This document shows positions 20,139 to 26,986 of a stretch of DNA of 59,722 nucleotides, piece after piece. The position numbers were made by a program, and so were the translations under genes. A model generated the notes under the pieces. It searched no databases and was not told the DNA's origin. It worked only from the letters and a program-made list of their open reading frames with translations. Source of the stretch: Bacteroidota bacterium (GTDB lineage: Bacteria > Bacteroidota > Ignavibacteria > Kapaibacteriales > NICIL-2); assembly GCA_019695345.1 (NCBI GenBank), contig JAIBAE010000020.1, positions 1 to 59,722 of the forward strand. The letters are read 5' to 3'. Every line of letters starts with the position of its first letter. Position 1 is the first letter of the stretch.

Positions 20139-22075
20139 GATACTTTATAATCCTCTTTGCAATACTTTGCACAATATCGGTACAAGCTCAGTTGCATCGC
20201 TCTGCGTATGGCATCTACACGCATTTTAACTATGCAATGCACGATGCAGACTTCCAATCGTTACCAAACTTACCTTGTTGCTCGCAGCATTTTACCGATG
20301 GAACCGGCAACGGGATAGCACTTGGCATTCTCTATCAAACTCCACATGCCCCAACCTGGACATTAAGCGGAAGATTGGGATACATCAGCTATCCGGGTAC
20401 TCTTATCAACAACGAATCCAAGGTAGTTAATGTGGGGGGGAATCCGGTATTGGCTAACATTCAACATCAAATAGATGCCTCCTTATCCTCCATCAATCTT
20501 GAACCGCTTATCGGGTACAGAATAACCGATAGATTTACTCTTCATGGCGGGTTAAGCATTGGCGCGGTAATGAAAAAAACATTCGTGCAAACCGAAGAAC
20601 TCACACAACCTACACAAGGCGCACTTACTGTACCTACACTTGTTGGTAGCGGAGATATTCAAAATGCAAGCAGTCTTTACGCAGGTGTTATGGCAGGTGC
20701 AAGCTTTGATATTCCATTATTCCATGGCAGCAGATGGTTTCTTGCACCCGAAGTGTTTTATGTGTATTCCATCGCCAATGTTGCAAGTGATATTCATTGG
20801 AAAGTAAACATGCTGCGTGCCGGCTTTGCGTTAAAGTACTCACCATCGCCTGTGGATTTACCGCCGCAACCCGATACACAAAAAGTAAAACTTATAGCCG
20901 CTGTTCAGGCATTTGGGCTGAACTCACCACAAGCATCCCCCGAGCCCGTTGTCCGGATTAAGATAGAAGAGTTTCTTTCTCGCACTCATAAACCTTTGTT
21001 GCCATATATATTCTTTGGTAATGGTTCTGCGGAATTTCCCTTACAGTATAACCAACTTCAGCCGCAAGAAACGCAAGCATTCACCCCGGAACGCTTTAAC
21101 GACTCCTCGTTAATTGGTGTGTATTACGATATGCTTAATATCATTGGCAAGCGGATGAAAGAAAAACCGTCCGCTTCTATTACATTAACCGGATGCAACT
21201 CGAACGAAGGAGTAGAAAAAGGAAACTCGGCACTATCGCAAAAACGAGCAGAAACCGTTAAAAACTATTTAACATCGGTGTGGGGTATAGAACCGCAACG
21301 CATAACTGTAAAGTCTCGCAATCTACCGGCAAATCCATCCAACATTGCAAAGGAAGAAGGTCTGGCAGAAAACCGACGTGTTGAAATATCGACCAACACA
21401 CCGGAGATTATTGCGCCTCTCATTACCCGCGATACAACTCGCGTATCAACACCACCAATTGTCCGTTTTGAAACAGCAACCGAATCGCAAGCGGGCGAAC
21501 AAGTGTATTCGCTGGCAACATCGCAAAACCATACATTACTACAAGCATTTAACGGAAATGGTAAACCACCCGAACATATCGACTGGCACATTGAGGATAA
21601 TCCCGTAACCATCCCGCGTGCAGAAACACCGCTGCAATACAACCTGCGTGTTACCGATAAAATAGGACAAGACTACACTACTACGACTGCCGACATTCCG
21701 GTTGAGCAGTTAACTATTGCAAAAAAACGACGCGAGAAATTAGGCGATAAAGAAATTGTTCGTTATACGTTGATGTCCTTTGGATACAACCAAGCCGATG
21801 TAGAACCCGATAACATGCGCTACCTCAACGAAATCAAACAGGAAATAACTCCTGCATCAACTGTTCGCATTTCGGGTTCAACCGATACCATGGGCGATGA
21901 AGACTTCAACCAAACGCTTTCCGAACAACGTGCTAAATCAACAGCCAAAGTTCTTAAAGCTAACAATGCACAAGTGTATGGCGTTGGCGAGCAAGTCTAT
22001 TTTGATAATTCACTTCCCGAAGGACGTTTTTACAACCGTACAGTTAGAATCGTAATCGAAAATCCTGTAAAGTAA
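20135..22075 (+). CDS. Outer-membrane protein with two OmpA-like domains
   Basis: 646 residues, signal peptide about 1-18 (SVQA). Residues about 20-235 look like an outer-membrane beta-barrel or porin-type domain ending in the YSPSPVDLPPQPDT linker. Two OmpA-type peptidoglycan-binding modules follow. The first (about 285-425) has ASITLTGCNSNEGVEKGN, SQKRAETVKNYL and AENRRVEI. The second (about 540-646) has ASTVRISGSTDTMGDEDFNQ, SEQRAKSTAKVLK and RFYNRTVRIVI. Two OmpA modules in one chain are unusual. The gene is coupled to the upstream T9SS cargo gene (ATGA overlap), which suggests that the pair forms a surface complex. F1 copy 8 and a terminator follow directly. Confidence 0.85.
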   Translation: MRYFIILFAILCTISVQAQLHRSAYGIYTHFNYAMHDADFQSLPNLPCCSQHFTDGTGNGIALGILYQTPHAPTWTLSGRLGYISYPGTLINNESKVVNVGGNPVLANIQHQIDASLSSINLEPLIGYRITDRFTLHGGLSIGAVMKKTFVQTEELTQPTQGALTVPTLVGSGDIQNASSLYAGVMAGASFDIPLFHGSRWFLAPEVFYVYSIANVASDIHWKVNMLRAGFALKYSPSPVDLPPQPDTQKVKLIAAVQAFGLNSPQASPEPVVRIKIEEFLSRTHKPLLPYIFFGNGSAEFPLQYNQLQPQETQAFTPERFNDSSLIGVYYDMLNIIGKRMKEKPSASITLTGCNSNEGVEKGNSALSQKRAETVKNYLTSVWGIEPQRITVKSRNLPANPSNIAKEEGLAENRRVEISTNTPEIIAPLITRDTTRVSTPPIVRFETATESQAGEQVYSLATSQNHTLLQAFNGNGKPPEHIDWHIEDNPVTIPRAETPLQYNLRVTDKIGQDYTTTTADIPVEQLTIAKKRREKLGDKEIVRYTLMSFGYNQADVEPDNMRYLNEIKQEITPASTVRISGSTDTMGDEDFNQTLSEQRAKSTAKVLKANNAQVYGVGEQVYFDNSLPEGRFYNRTVRIVIENPVK

Positions 22076-22076
22076 T

Positions 22077-22143
22077 TTCTGCTATCGCAGGACGGCACCG
22101 CTCCAATAACCAAACAACAATCTCAACATGCCGGAGAGAACCT
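22077..22143 (+). repeat. F1 repeat copy 8
   Basis: Starts 2 bp after the stop codon. Left arm CGGCA (22093-22097), right arm TGCCG (22129-22133), then GAGAGAACC. Its right end is shared with the terminator hairpin that follows. Confidence 0.75.
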
Positions 22144-22156
22144 CCGGCTTTTTTTT
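22130..22156 (+). terminator. Intrinsic terminator of the adhesin/OmpA operon
   Basis: GCCGGAG (22130-22136), loop AGAAC, CTCCGGC (22142-22148), then eight T residues. It uses the right end of F1 copy 8 as its 5' arm. Confidence 0.92.
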
Positions 22157-22227
22157 GCGCCGCTGTAACGCTCGGCTCCGACCGGGTTGCGGCGCAGTTT
22201 TGTGCGTTTCGGCAGAGGCGGGAAACA
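22157..22227 (-). repeat. F2 repeat copy 4
   Basis: An inverted F2 copy directly after the terminator: GCTCGGCTCCGACCGGGTTG, then TTTCGGCAGAGGCGGGAAAC. Within it GCGCCGC and GCGGCGC form an 8 bp inverted repeat. Confidence 0.65.
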
Positions 22228-22353
22228 AAAAAGTAAAGTATTTTGGATAATAACCGATAAACGTATTAAATACTACATACTGTTTACGGAACGAACAGAA
22301 AATAGCAACGAATTGCCAACGTAGTTAGCAGTACTATTTTTTGGGAGTACACC

Positions 22354-23190
22354 ATGAACTTTTCCCTCGTTCTTAGAACTATTGTATTTCTATCGCTCAT
22401 TCTTTTGCTTCCTGATACTTTGTTAGCAAGTAAGCAATCTAAAAAAGCAAAGGCTAAAAAAACTGAGACAAGAACTACTACATCAAAACACAGTTCACAT
22501 TCTACCGAAGTAAAACACGATACCCACGCAACCGAAGCTAAACATGATTCTCATAGTCAGGCTGTAGGCACAACGCCTTCTACACAAAGCGTTATTGCAA
22601 CGCTTAGCCAAGGCAACCAACACTTTGTAGCAGGCGAAATGCACACACAAGACTTTGCCAAAGAGCGCAAGATTCTTTCAAGCGGTCAGAAGCCTTACGC
22701 CATTGTTTTAACCTGTGCCGATAGCCGTGTTCCACCCGAAATGATTTTTGATGAAGAGTTGGGTCACTTATTTGTTGTGCGCGTAGCCGGCAATGTGGTT
22801 GATTCCTCGATATTGGCAAGTATTGAATATGCGGCCGAACACCTTGGGGCTAAAACAATGATTGTTATGGGACACGAAAAGTGCGGTGCCGTAAAAGCAG
22901 CATGCGACCATGCCCACCTAACACCAAATTTAAACTGCTTGTTGCGCGGCATAGCACCGGCAGTAGCAAAAGCAGAATTAACAACCACCGATAAAAAAGA
23001 ACTCCTGCACACAGCCATTCAAGAGAATGTTCGGTTACAAATGCACAATGCAGTATTACAAAGTCCACTGCTTTTGGAAATGGTTGAACACCACAACTTA
23101 GAAATAGTTGGCGCGGTGTATGATTTGGAAACAGGATTAGTAAACTGGCTAATGCCGGAAAACCACGAACTTGCCGAACATCAGGAATAA
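22354..23190 (+). CDS. Exported beta-carbonic anhydrase with His-rich linker
   Basis: 278 residues. The signal peptide is residues 1-26 (MNFSLVLRTIVFLSLILLLP, ending LLAS). A Lys/Thr-rich then His-rich linker follows (about 27-70, with repeated KHDTH/KHDSH units). The catalytic beta-type domain starts near 76. The zinc ligands are Cys121, His174 and Cys177 (CADSR and GHEKCGA), and Asp123/Arg125 form the conserved dyad. The enzyme interconverts carbon dioxide and bicarbonate; the signal peptide places it in the periplasm. Related beta-class enzymes are usually cytoplasmic, so export plus a metal-binding-like linker is notable. A terminator follows, so it is a single-gene unit. Confidence 0.93.
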   Translation: MNFSLVLRTIVFLSLILLLPDTLLASKQSKKAKAKKTETRTTTSKHSSHSTEVKHDTHATEAKHDSHSQAVGTTPSTQSVIATLSQGNQHFVAGEMHTQDFAKERKILSSGQKPYAIVLTCADSRVPPEMIFDEELGHLFVVRVAGNVVDSSILASIEYAAEHLGAKTMIVMGHEKCGAVKAACDHAHLTPNLNCLLRGIAPAVAKAELTTTDKKELLHTAIQENVRLQMHNAVLQSPLLLEMVEHHNLEIVGAVYDLETGLVNWLMPENHELAEHQE

Positions 23191-23216
23191 GATAATTTAG
23201 GTATAACAAACATCGA

Positions 23217-23249
23217 ACGTCACTCCGTTTACCAGAGTGGCGTTTTTTT
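23217..23249 (+). terminator. Intrinsic terminator of the carbonic anhydrase gene
   Basis: ACGTCACTC (23217-23225) pairs with GAGTGGCGT (23235-23243) through one wobble, followed by seven T residues. Confidence 0.9.
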
Positions 23250-23330
23250 ATGATGTAAAGCTATGCAAACAACATAAAACACAATTCGCCGTTATCGTTA
23301 CAAGAGAACAATACAACACGGCAACTAACT

Positions 23331-23798
23331 ATGCTTGAACTTAATCATCTGAAAGACTTTGCTATTGTACTGGGTACCATGATTGCGGTATTCAGTTTTA
23401 TAAATGGTATTCTGGAATACTCGCGGCAAGGACGGCAAAAACGCGCCGACCAGTTTGTGTTACTTCGCAGACGACTTAAAGAAAACGACGTGTTTAAACA
23501 CCTAACCGACATGGCACTCCGTAACGACCCAGCCCTTGCCGATTGGCCTGCCGCCGATAAACGCGACCTTTTAGGATTGTTTGAAGAAGTTGCGCTGATG
23601 ATGAACTCTAAGCTTATCCGTAACGAAGTTGCACATTATATGTTTGGCAGTTATGTAATTGCGTGTTATCAATGCGATTACTTTTGGGTGAACTTAGACA
23701 GAAGCGATATGTATTGGAAATTGTTCAACGACTTTGCCGTACAAATGAAATACGTAGAGCAACACTTTGGATACAGCCGTAAAAAGATGAGATTCTAA
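23331..23798 (+). CDS. Membrane-anchored protein of unknown function
   Basis: 155 residues. One membrane segment at residues 9-28 (FAIVLGTMIAVFSFINGIL) is followed by YSRQGRQKRADQFVLLRRRLKEN, a basic helix, and then a cytoplasmic helical domain with several Trp/Tyr residues (YQCDYFWVNLDRSDMYWKLF). The layout resembles DUF4760-like single-pass proteins, but the match is not firm. It stands alone, followed by the gene-free structured region. No function can be assigned. Confidence 0.75.
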   Translation: MLELNHLKDFAIVLGTMIAVFSFINGILEYSRQGRQKRADQFVLLRRRLKENDVFKHLTDMALRNDPALADWPAADKRDLLGLFEEVALMMNSKLIRNEVAHYMFGSYVIACYQCDYFWVNLDRSDMYWKLFNDFAVQMKYVEQHFGYSRKKMRF

Positions 23799-23820
23799 CA
23801 GTTCATTGCCCGATAAAAAA

Positions 23821-23898
23821 AATCCACAGTTGTCACGCTCGTGTAGTGTTGGGTGGCAACACATGCTTAAAAAGCTATGAGCGTGAAAACCGTGGATT
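23821..23898. other. Candidate structured element: 20-bp stem enclosing two hairpins
   Basis: Arms 23821-23840 and 23879-23898 pair at 18 of 20 positions (AATCCACAGT... with ...GTGGATT). They enclose GTGTTG/CAACAC (23846-23862) and GCTT/AAGC (23865-23875) hairpins, giving a three-way junction. It may extend to 23940 through a CCGA/TCGG stem. No coding frame explains it. It could be a small RNA or a mobile-element end. Confidence 0.55.
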
Positions 23899-23982
23899 GA
23901 CCGAAGGGGAGTCCAAATCTCTTATGCTGAATGCCTCGGGTTTTCTCTGGTTGTATTGGTGAAAGGTGAGAAGTGAATATTT

Positions 23983-24017
23983 GTATCTTCCGTGATACGT
24001 AGTACCATCCGTGATAC
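23983..24017 (+). repeat. Direct repeat pair GTATCTTCCGTGATAC / GTACCATCCGTGATAC
   Basis: Two 16-nt units separated by 3 nt and differing at two positions. The first is itself a GTATC/GATAC hairpin. It lies within the 23799-24321 gene-free region. Confidence 0.6.
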
Positions 24018-24061
24018 TGTTCATTTTTCAATTCGGACTCCGCCTGACACTTCTGGAATAA

Positions 24062-24108
24062 TATCAACCATCTTGCCAATTTCCCGCAACTACGCTTTTT
24101 GGTTGATA
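24062..24108. repeat. Inverted repeat TATCAACCA / TGGTTGATA
   Basis: Perfect 9 bp arms (24062-24070 and 24100-24108) around a 29 nt loop. It is the third inverted structure in the same non-coding stretch. Confidence 0.6.
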
Positions 24109-24228
24109 ACTTGCTGCAAACCTTCATAAAACAACGAATTCAGCTTGTGCTGGGGTGTCTCATACTTATTACATTGTCAGGTTTACCTTACAGTTTACTA
24201 TGGAACTTACGGTAGGTTTCCACACTTT

Positions 24229-24294
24229 TTTTTGCTAACGCAAGACCGCACCGAATGGCAGAGTTATAACATACTCACAGCTTGCGGATAAGAA
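24229..24294 (+). repeat. F1 repeat copy 9
   Basis: TTTGCTAACGCAAGACCGCA with left arm 24246-24250, right arm TGCGG (24283-24287). It closes the non-coding region next to the convergent gene at 24322. Confidence 0.75.
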
Positions 24295-24321
24295 TGTCAG
24301 GTTACACTCATACTCATTGAA

Positions 24322-24927
24322 CTAATCACAGGCACCAATATCAATCAAACTTACAGGATTGAAACAGGATCCGTATACAACAAATCCTTTGTGTAACATT
24401 AATCGGATGAAAGCGGTATACACATCGGTATATTTACTTTTGCTATTCGTTTTTACAAATTCGCGCATGATATAGACTCTAAATGAATCTATGTTATACT
24501 TATAGGTGAGGCATTGTTGAATGATTCTTTCTCTATGTAATTGCATTAATTGTTCAACCTTTGACACTTTAGGAAAAGTACGAATTGCATTCAACAACCA
24601 AGTTGTGTTGTTTCCTGTTTGTTCTAGTGAATCTATATTAATGGTATCTTTATGCAATGCATAACTGAATAGATTGTGTTTTGCATCTTCCGGTTTAAGG
24701 TTTAACTTAAACTTTAGATACACCCAAAGTTGAGCAGTAGTTAAATATCCTTCGCTAATAAGACCGCTTTGTTTATAATAAACCAAAACGTATGCAGCAG
24801 ATGTGCCGGCTAAGTGTTTGTTCCATAATTTAATTTTTACTGAATCGCATGGTGTAAATTCGGTCTGCGCCAATACACATTCACAAGATAGTAGTAACAA
24901 GAAGAGTATTATAGAACAGATTCTCAT
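24322..24927 (-). CDS. Exported protein of unknown function
   Basis: 201 residues. The signal peptide is residues 1-20 (MRICSIILFLLLLSCECVLA). The context LLLLSCEC could also be read as a lipobox, so a lipoprotein is possible. The mature part is helical with paired Cys residues (TPCDSVKIK near the start; GSCFNPVSLIDIGAC at the end). No family recognised. It lies in an AT-rich accessory stretch together with the DUF1493-like gene 37 bp upstream on the same strand. Confidence 0.7.
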   Translation of the reverse strand: MRICSIILFLLLLSCECVLAQTEFTPCDSVKIKLWNKHLAGTSAAYVLVYYKQSGLISEGYLTTAQLWVYLKFKLNLKPEDAKHNLFSYALHKDTINIDSLEQTGNNTTWLLNAIRTFPKVSKVEQLMQLHRERIIQQCLTYKYNIDSFRVYIMREFVKTNSKSKYTDVYTAFIRLMLHKGFVVYGSCFNPVSLIDIGACD

Positions 24928-24964
24928 TGTGAGGTATAGTTATTTAGGAAATAAACTAGCATTA

Positions 24965-25384
24965 TCACAAGCATTTATACAACAGGAACACTATAAACAC
25001 ACACATAATTATCAAAGCAATTATTTGGTTAACAAGAATATCGTAGCGCTTGGGTGGTATTGTGTGTTCAGGATAACGAACATTCCACTTTCCCGACTGA
25101 GCGAACTCCAATAACATTGTTGGCGTAATCGGAATGTGAGTAACTCTTTGATCGGGTGTTTTGAAAAATATATTCCCTACACTCATCAATCCCTCTTCGC
25201 TATGATGAAAGTACCAAAGGTATAAACTCATATCCACATTGAACTGCTCGGCGTATTTTTCTATCAAATCGTTAAAGTCATCTCCTGTGCATCCCAAATC
25301 AAGTTCTATATCAGAATCTTTGGCTACCTTACTGCTTTCTGTTTGTTGTGTTATAAAATCAATAATATTGGTAAGGGTGTACAT
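24965..25384 (-). CDS. DUF1493-like protein with C-terminal membrane anchor
   Basis: 139 residues. Residues about 22-60, DSDIELDLGCTGDDFNDLIEKY and FNVDMSLYLWYFHHSEEG, match the pattern of DUF1493 proteins (LGITGDDA...EFLEKYAEEFNVDLS). DUF1493 has no settled function. A single membrane helix at residues 116-136 (NQIIALIIMCVFIVFLLY) would anchor it at the C-terminus. It is probably cotranscribed with the downstream exported protein. Confidence 0.7.
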   Translation of the reverse strand: MYTLTNIIDFITQQTESSKVAKDSDIELDLGCTGDDFNDLIEKYAEQFNVDMSLYLWYFHHSEEGLMSVGNIFFKTPDQRVTHIPITPTMLLEFAQSGKWNVRYPEHTIPPKRYDILVNQIIALIIMCVFIVFLLYKCL

Positions 25385-25450
25385 AAAGGGGAGAGGTTAT
25401 ATAATGTTTTATTCTTGATACTGGTACAATATGTTACACAAAATCAAATT

Positions 25451-25852
25451 TTACAGAACAGTCCAATCTTCTAACGTTATTCCCTTTATTCGTTTAAAAT
25501 GCTCGGTGTTATTGGTAACCATGGTTATGTTATGGCTTACAGCTGTAACGCCAATAAGTAAGTCGAAGTCATCAATCGGTGTCCCGGATTTTCTTAACCT
25601 TGCTTTCTCTTTTGCATATAATCCAAGAGAGTGGAAAATCGGAATAACTTTTACCCCTGATAAAAAATTATCAAGCACAATTTGATTTTTTTCTTTCTGC
25701 TCACTATTCTCAACACCAAACATTAATTCAGCTAATGTAATCTCCGAAATAAAACAATTCTCGGGGTTTACCTGCTCGAATTTTTCTTTAAGCTTAAATT
25801 TGCCCTTAATGTAATAAACACAAATGTTTGTGTCGATGAGATATTTCTTCAA
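25451..25852 (-). CDS. vapC: PIN-domain toxin of a VapBC-type system
   Basis: 133 residues spanning a complete PIN domain. Acidic active-site residues are Asp7 (YLIDTNICVY), Glu42 (ITLAELMFG) and Asp94/Asp97 (GTPIDDFDLLIGVTA), followed by MVTNNTEHF, the typical VapC C-terminal motif. VapC toxins are metal-dependent ribonucleases, often cutting initiator tRNA or rRNA. The gene overlaps the upstream small gene by 4 bp (ATGA), the usual antitoxin-toxin order. Cutting specificity cannot be inferred. Confidence 0.9.
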   Translation of the reverse strand: MKKYLIDTNICVYYIKGKFKLKEKFEQVNPENCFISEITLAELMFGVENSEQKEKNQIVLDNFLSGVKVIPIFHSLGLYAKEKARLRKSGTPIDDFDLLIGVTAVSHNITMVTNNTEHFKRIKGITLEDWTVL

Positions 25853-26094
25853 AGTTCTTCAATGTGTCGGTTAAAAGTTCTGCTATTTCGAATATCGGTA
25901 ATAAGTTGGTCCGCAGACTGCTCAGAATCCCAAGCTCCATATGCTTTATAAAATGAATTCTTTTTTTCCGAAATATCTGTTTTAACAGAGAGTGTTAACT
26001 TGGAGATGAGATCGAGTTTATTACTTGGACTTAAATTATCAAGTAACCGCAAATACCCATCAACCAGAGTGGTGTTGATATCAATGGCTTTCAT
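25849..26094 (-). CDS. Putative antitoxin paired with the PIN toxin
   Basis: 81 residues from ATG 26094, chosen because AGGAG lies just upstream (an earlier frame start at 26121 lies inside the operator). The sequence is helical: DGYLRLLDNLSPSNKLDLISKLTLSVK, then an acidic tail ending NRHIEEL. It does not show an obvious AbrB-, ribbon-helix-helix or Phd fold, so the antitoxin family is not recognised. Position, size and the 4 bp overlap with the toxin support the role. It would bind and neutralise the toxin. Confidence 0.7.
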   Translation of the reverse strand: MKAIDINTTLVDGYLRLLDNLSPSNKLDLISKLTLSVKTDISEKKNSFYKAYGAWDSEQSADQLITDIRNSRTFNRHIEEL

Positions 26095-26112
26095 AGTTCT
26101 CCTGTTATTATC

Positions 26113-26152
26113 ACTACACAAATGTAGTAAAAAGTACGGTTATTACAAGTTG
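26113..26152 (-). promoter_or_regulatory. Promoter with overlapping operator of the PIN toxin-antitoxin operon
   Basis: On the minus strand TTG is followed by 19 nt and TACATTTG (26126-26119), a good Bacteroidota-type promoter. The inverted repeat ACTAC (26113-26117) / GTAGT (26124-26128) surrounds the -7 box, as expected for autorepression. Confidence 0.55.
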
Positions 26153-26232
26153 TACAATACACTATAGTAAGTTTGTAATAATGAATTTTTTGTGCAGCAT
26201 TCTTATGATTGGTGAGTGCAACGTGATTAAGA

Positions 26233-26294
26233 TTCTCTCCGGCAGATAGAGAGTACTTAAAGGTGACGAGGTTTGGTGCCGTCACGCGATAGCA
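26233..26294 (-). repeat. F1 repeat copy 10
   Basis: Right end TTCTCTCCGGCAG (arm 26240-26244), left end TGCCGTCACGCGATAGCA (arm 26277-26281). It starts 6 bp after the stop of the gene at 26300. Confidence 0.75.
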
Positions 26295-26299
26295 TATAT

Positions 26300-26596
26300 C
26301 TATGTTGTTTCTACAGCTCCGTCGGTACTTTTCAGGAAGAATATCTTAAAGAAAATAACCTCGGGGATAAAGAGTAATACTAAGCTTAATGTATCCTTGC
26401 GGAACCACACACTTTCCCACGATGCAGGAAATATGATATTGGCTATAGCACCGGTTATTGACCACCCTATTACAAACACCAACCCGATGAGCGCAACTGC
26501 TAACAATCCTTCTTTTATTCCGGCTTCCTGCCAACGTTTTGTGTATGCATATAATGCCCCAACAATATGGAAATGGAATATGAGAAGTTCAATCAT
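26300..26596 (-). CDS. Small integral membrane protein of unknown function
   Basis: 98 residues with two to three hydrophobic segments: residues 1-17 (weak), about 30-55 (LLAVALIGLVFVIGWSITGAIANIIF) and about 68-88 (TLSLVLLFIPEVIFFKIFFL). The short N-terminal FHFHIVGALYAYTKRWQ is distinctive, but I recognise no family. It is divergently transcribed from cutA, with 61 bp between the start codons. Confidence 0.7.
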   Translation of the reverse strand: MIELLIFHFHIVGALYAYTKRWQEAGIKEGLLAVALIGLVFVIGWSITGAIANIIFPASWESVWFRKDTLSLVLLFIPEVIFFKIFFLKSTDGAVETT

Positions 26597-26607
26597 GGTG
26601 CGAGCCG

Positions 26608-26615
26608 TAAATTTG
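26608..26615 (+). promoter_or_regulatory. Candidate -7 box (TAnnTTTG) of cutA
   Basis: TAAATTTG, 43 nt upstream of the cutA start codon. The -33 element is weak. Confidence 0.35.
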
Positions 26616-26657
26616 TTGTACTTACAAATGACGTAGAATTACGATTGAGTGCAAACT

Positions 26658-26984
26658 ATGGAAAATACCGAGAACTTCCGCGTAGTGTATGTTACAACTA
26701 CTTCGCAAGAACACGCCGAACAAATGGCGCAAACGTTGGTGCAAGAACGTGTTGCTGCTTGTTGCTCTATTATTCCGCAGGTTGTGTCGGTGTACAGATG
26801 GAACAATGCCATTGAACAAAGCAACGAAGTTTTACTAATGATTAAAACCTCGGTAGAACACCTTGTAACATTGCAAAATCTGGTAACACAAATGCATCCA
26901 TACCAAGTACCGGAAATTCTTGCGGTACCAATTACCCACGTTTCCGAAAGTTATGCGGCATGGCTACGAAGTTCGTTGGAGTAA
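26658..26984 (+). CDS. cutA: CutA1-family divalent-cation tolerance protein
   Basis: 108 residues from ATG 26658; the GTG nine bases upstream is also possible. Diagnostic segments are VVYVTTTSQEHAEQMAQTLVQERVAACC, SVYRWNNAIEQSNEVLLMIKT and HPYQVPEILAVPI (cited as fragments). CutA proteins are very stable cytoplasmic trimers with a PII-like fold, linked historically to copper tolerance; their exact function is unsettled. It is convergent with the T9SS gene that ends at 26987, only 2 bp away. Confidence 0.95.
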   Translation: MENTENFRVVYVTTTSQEHAEQMAQTLVQERVAACCSIIPQVVSVYRWNNAIEQSNEVLLMIKTSVEHLVTLQNLVTQMHPYQVPEILAVPITHVSESYAAWLRSSLE

Positions 26985-26986
26985 TG

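Noticed and set aside
23867-24127. 86-codon minus-strand ORF
   Set aside because: It overlaps the inverted-repeat region, has no ribosome site and no protein-like pattern.
23821-24230. Retron or diversity-generating element
   Set aside because: Stem structures fit superficially, but no reverse transcriptase or template/variable repeat pair is present in the window.
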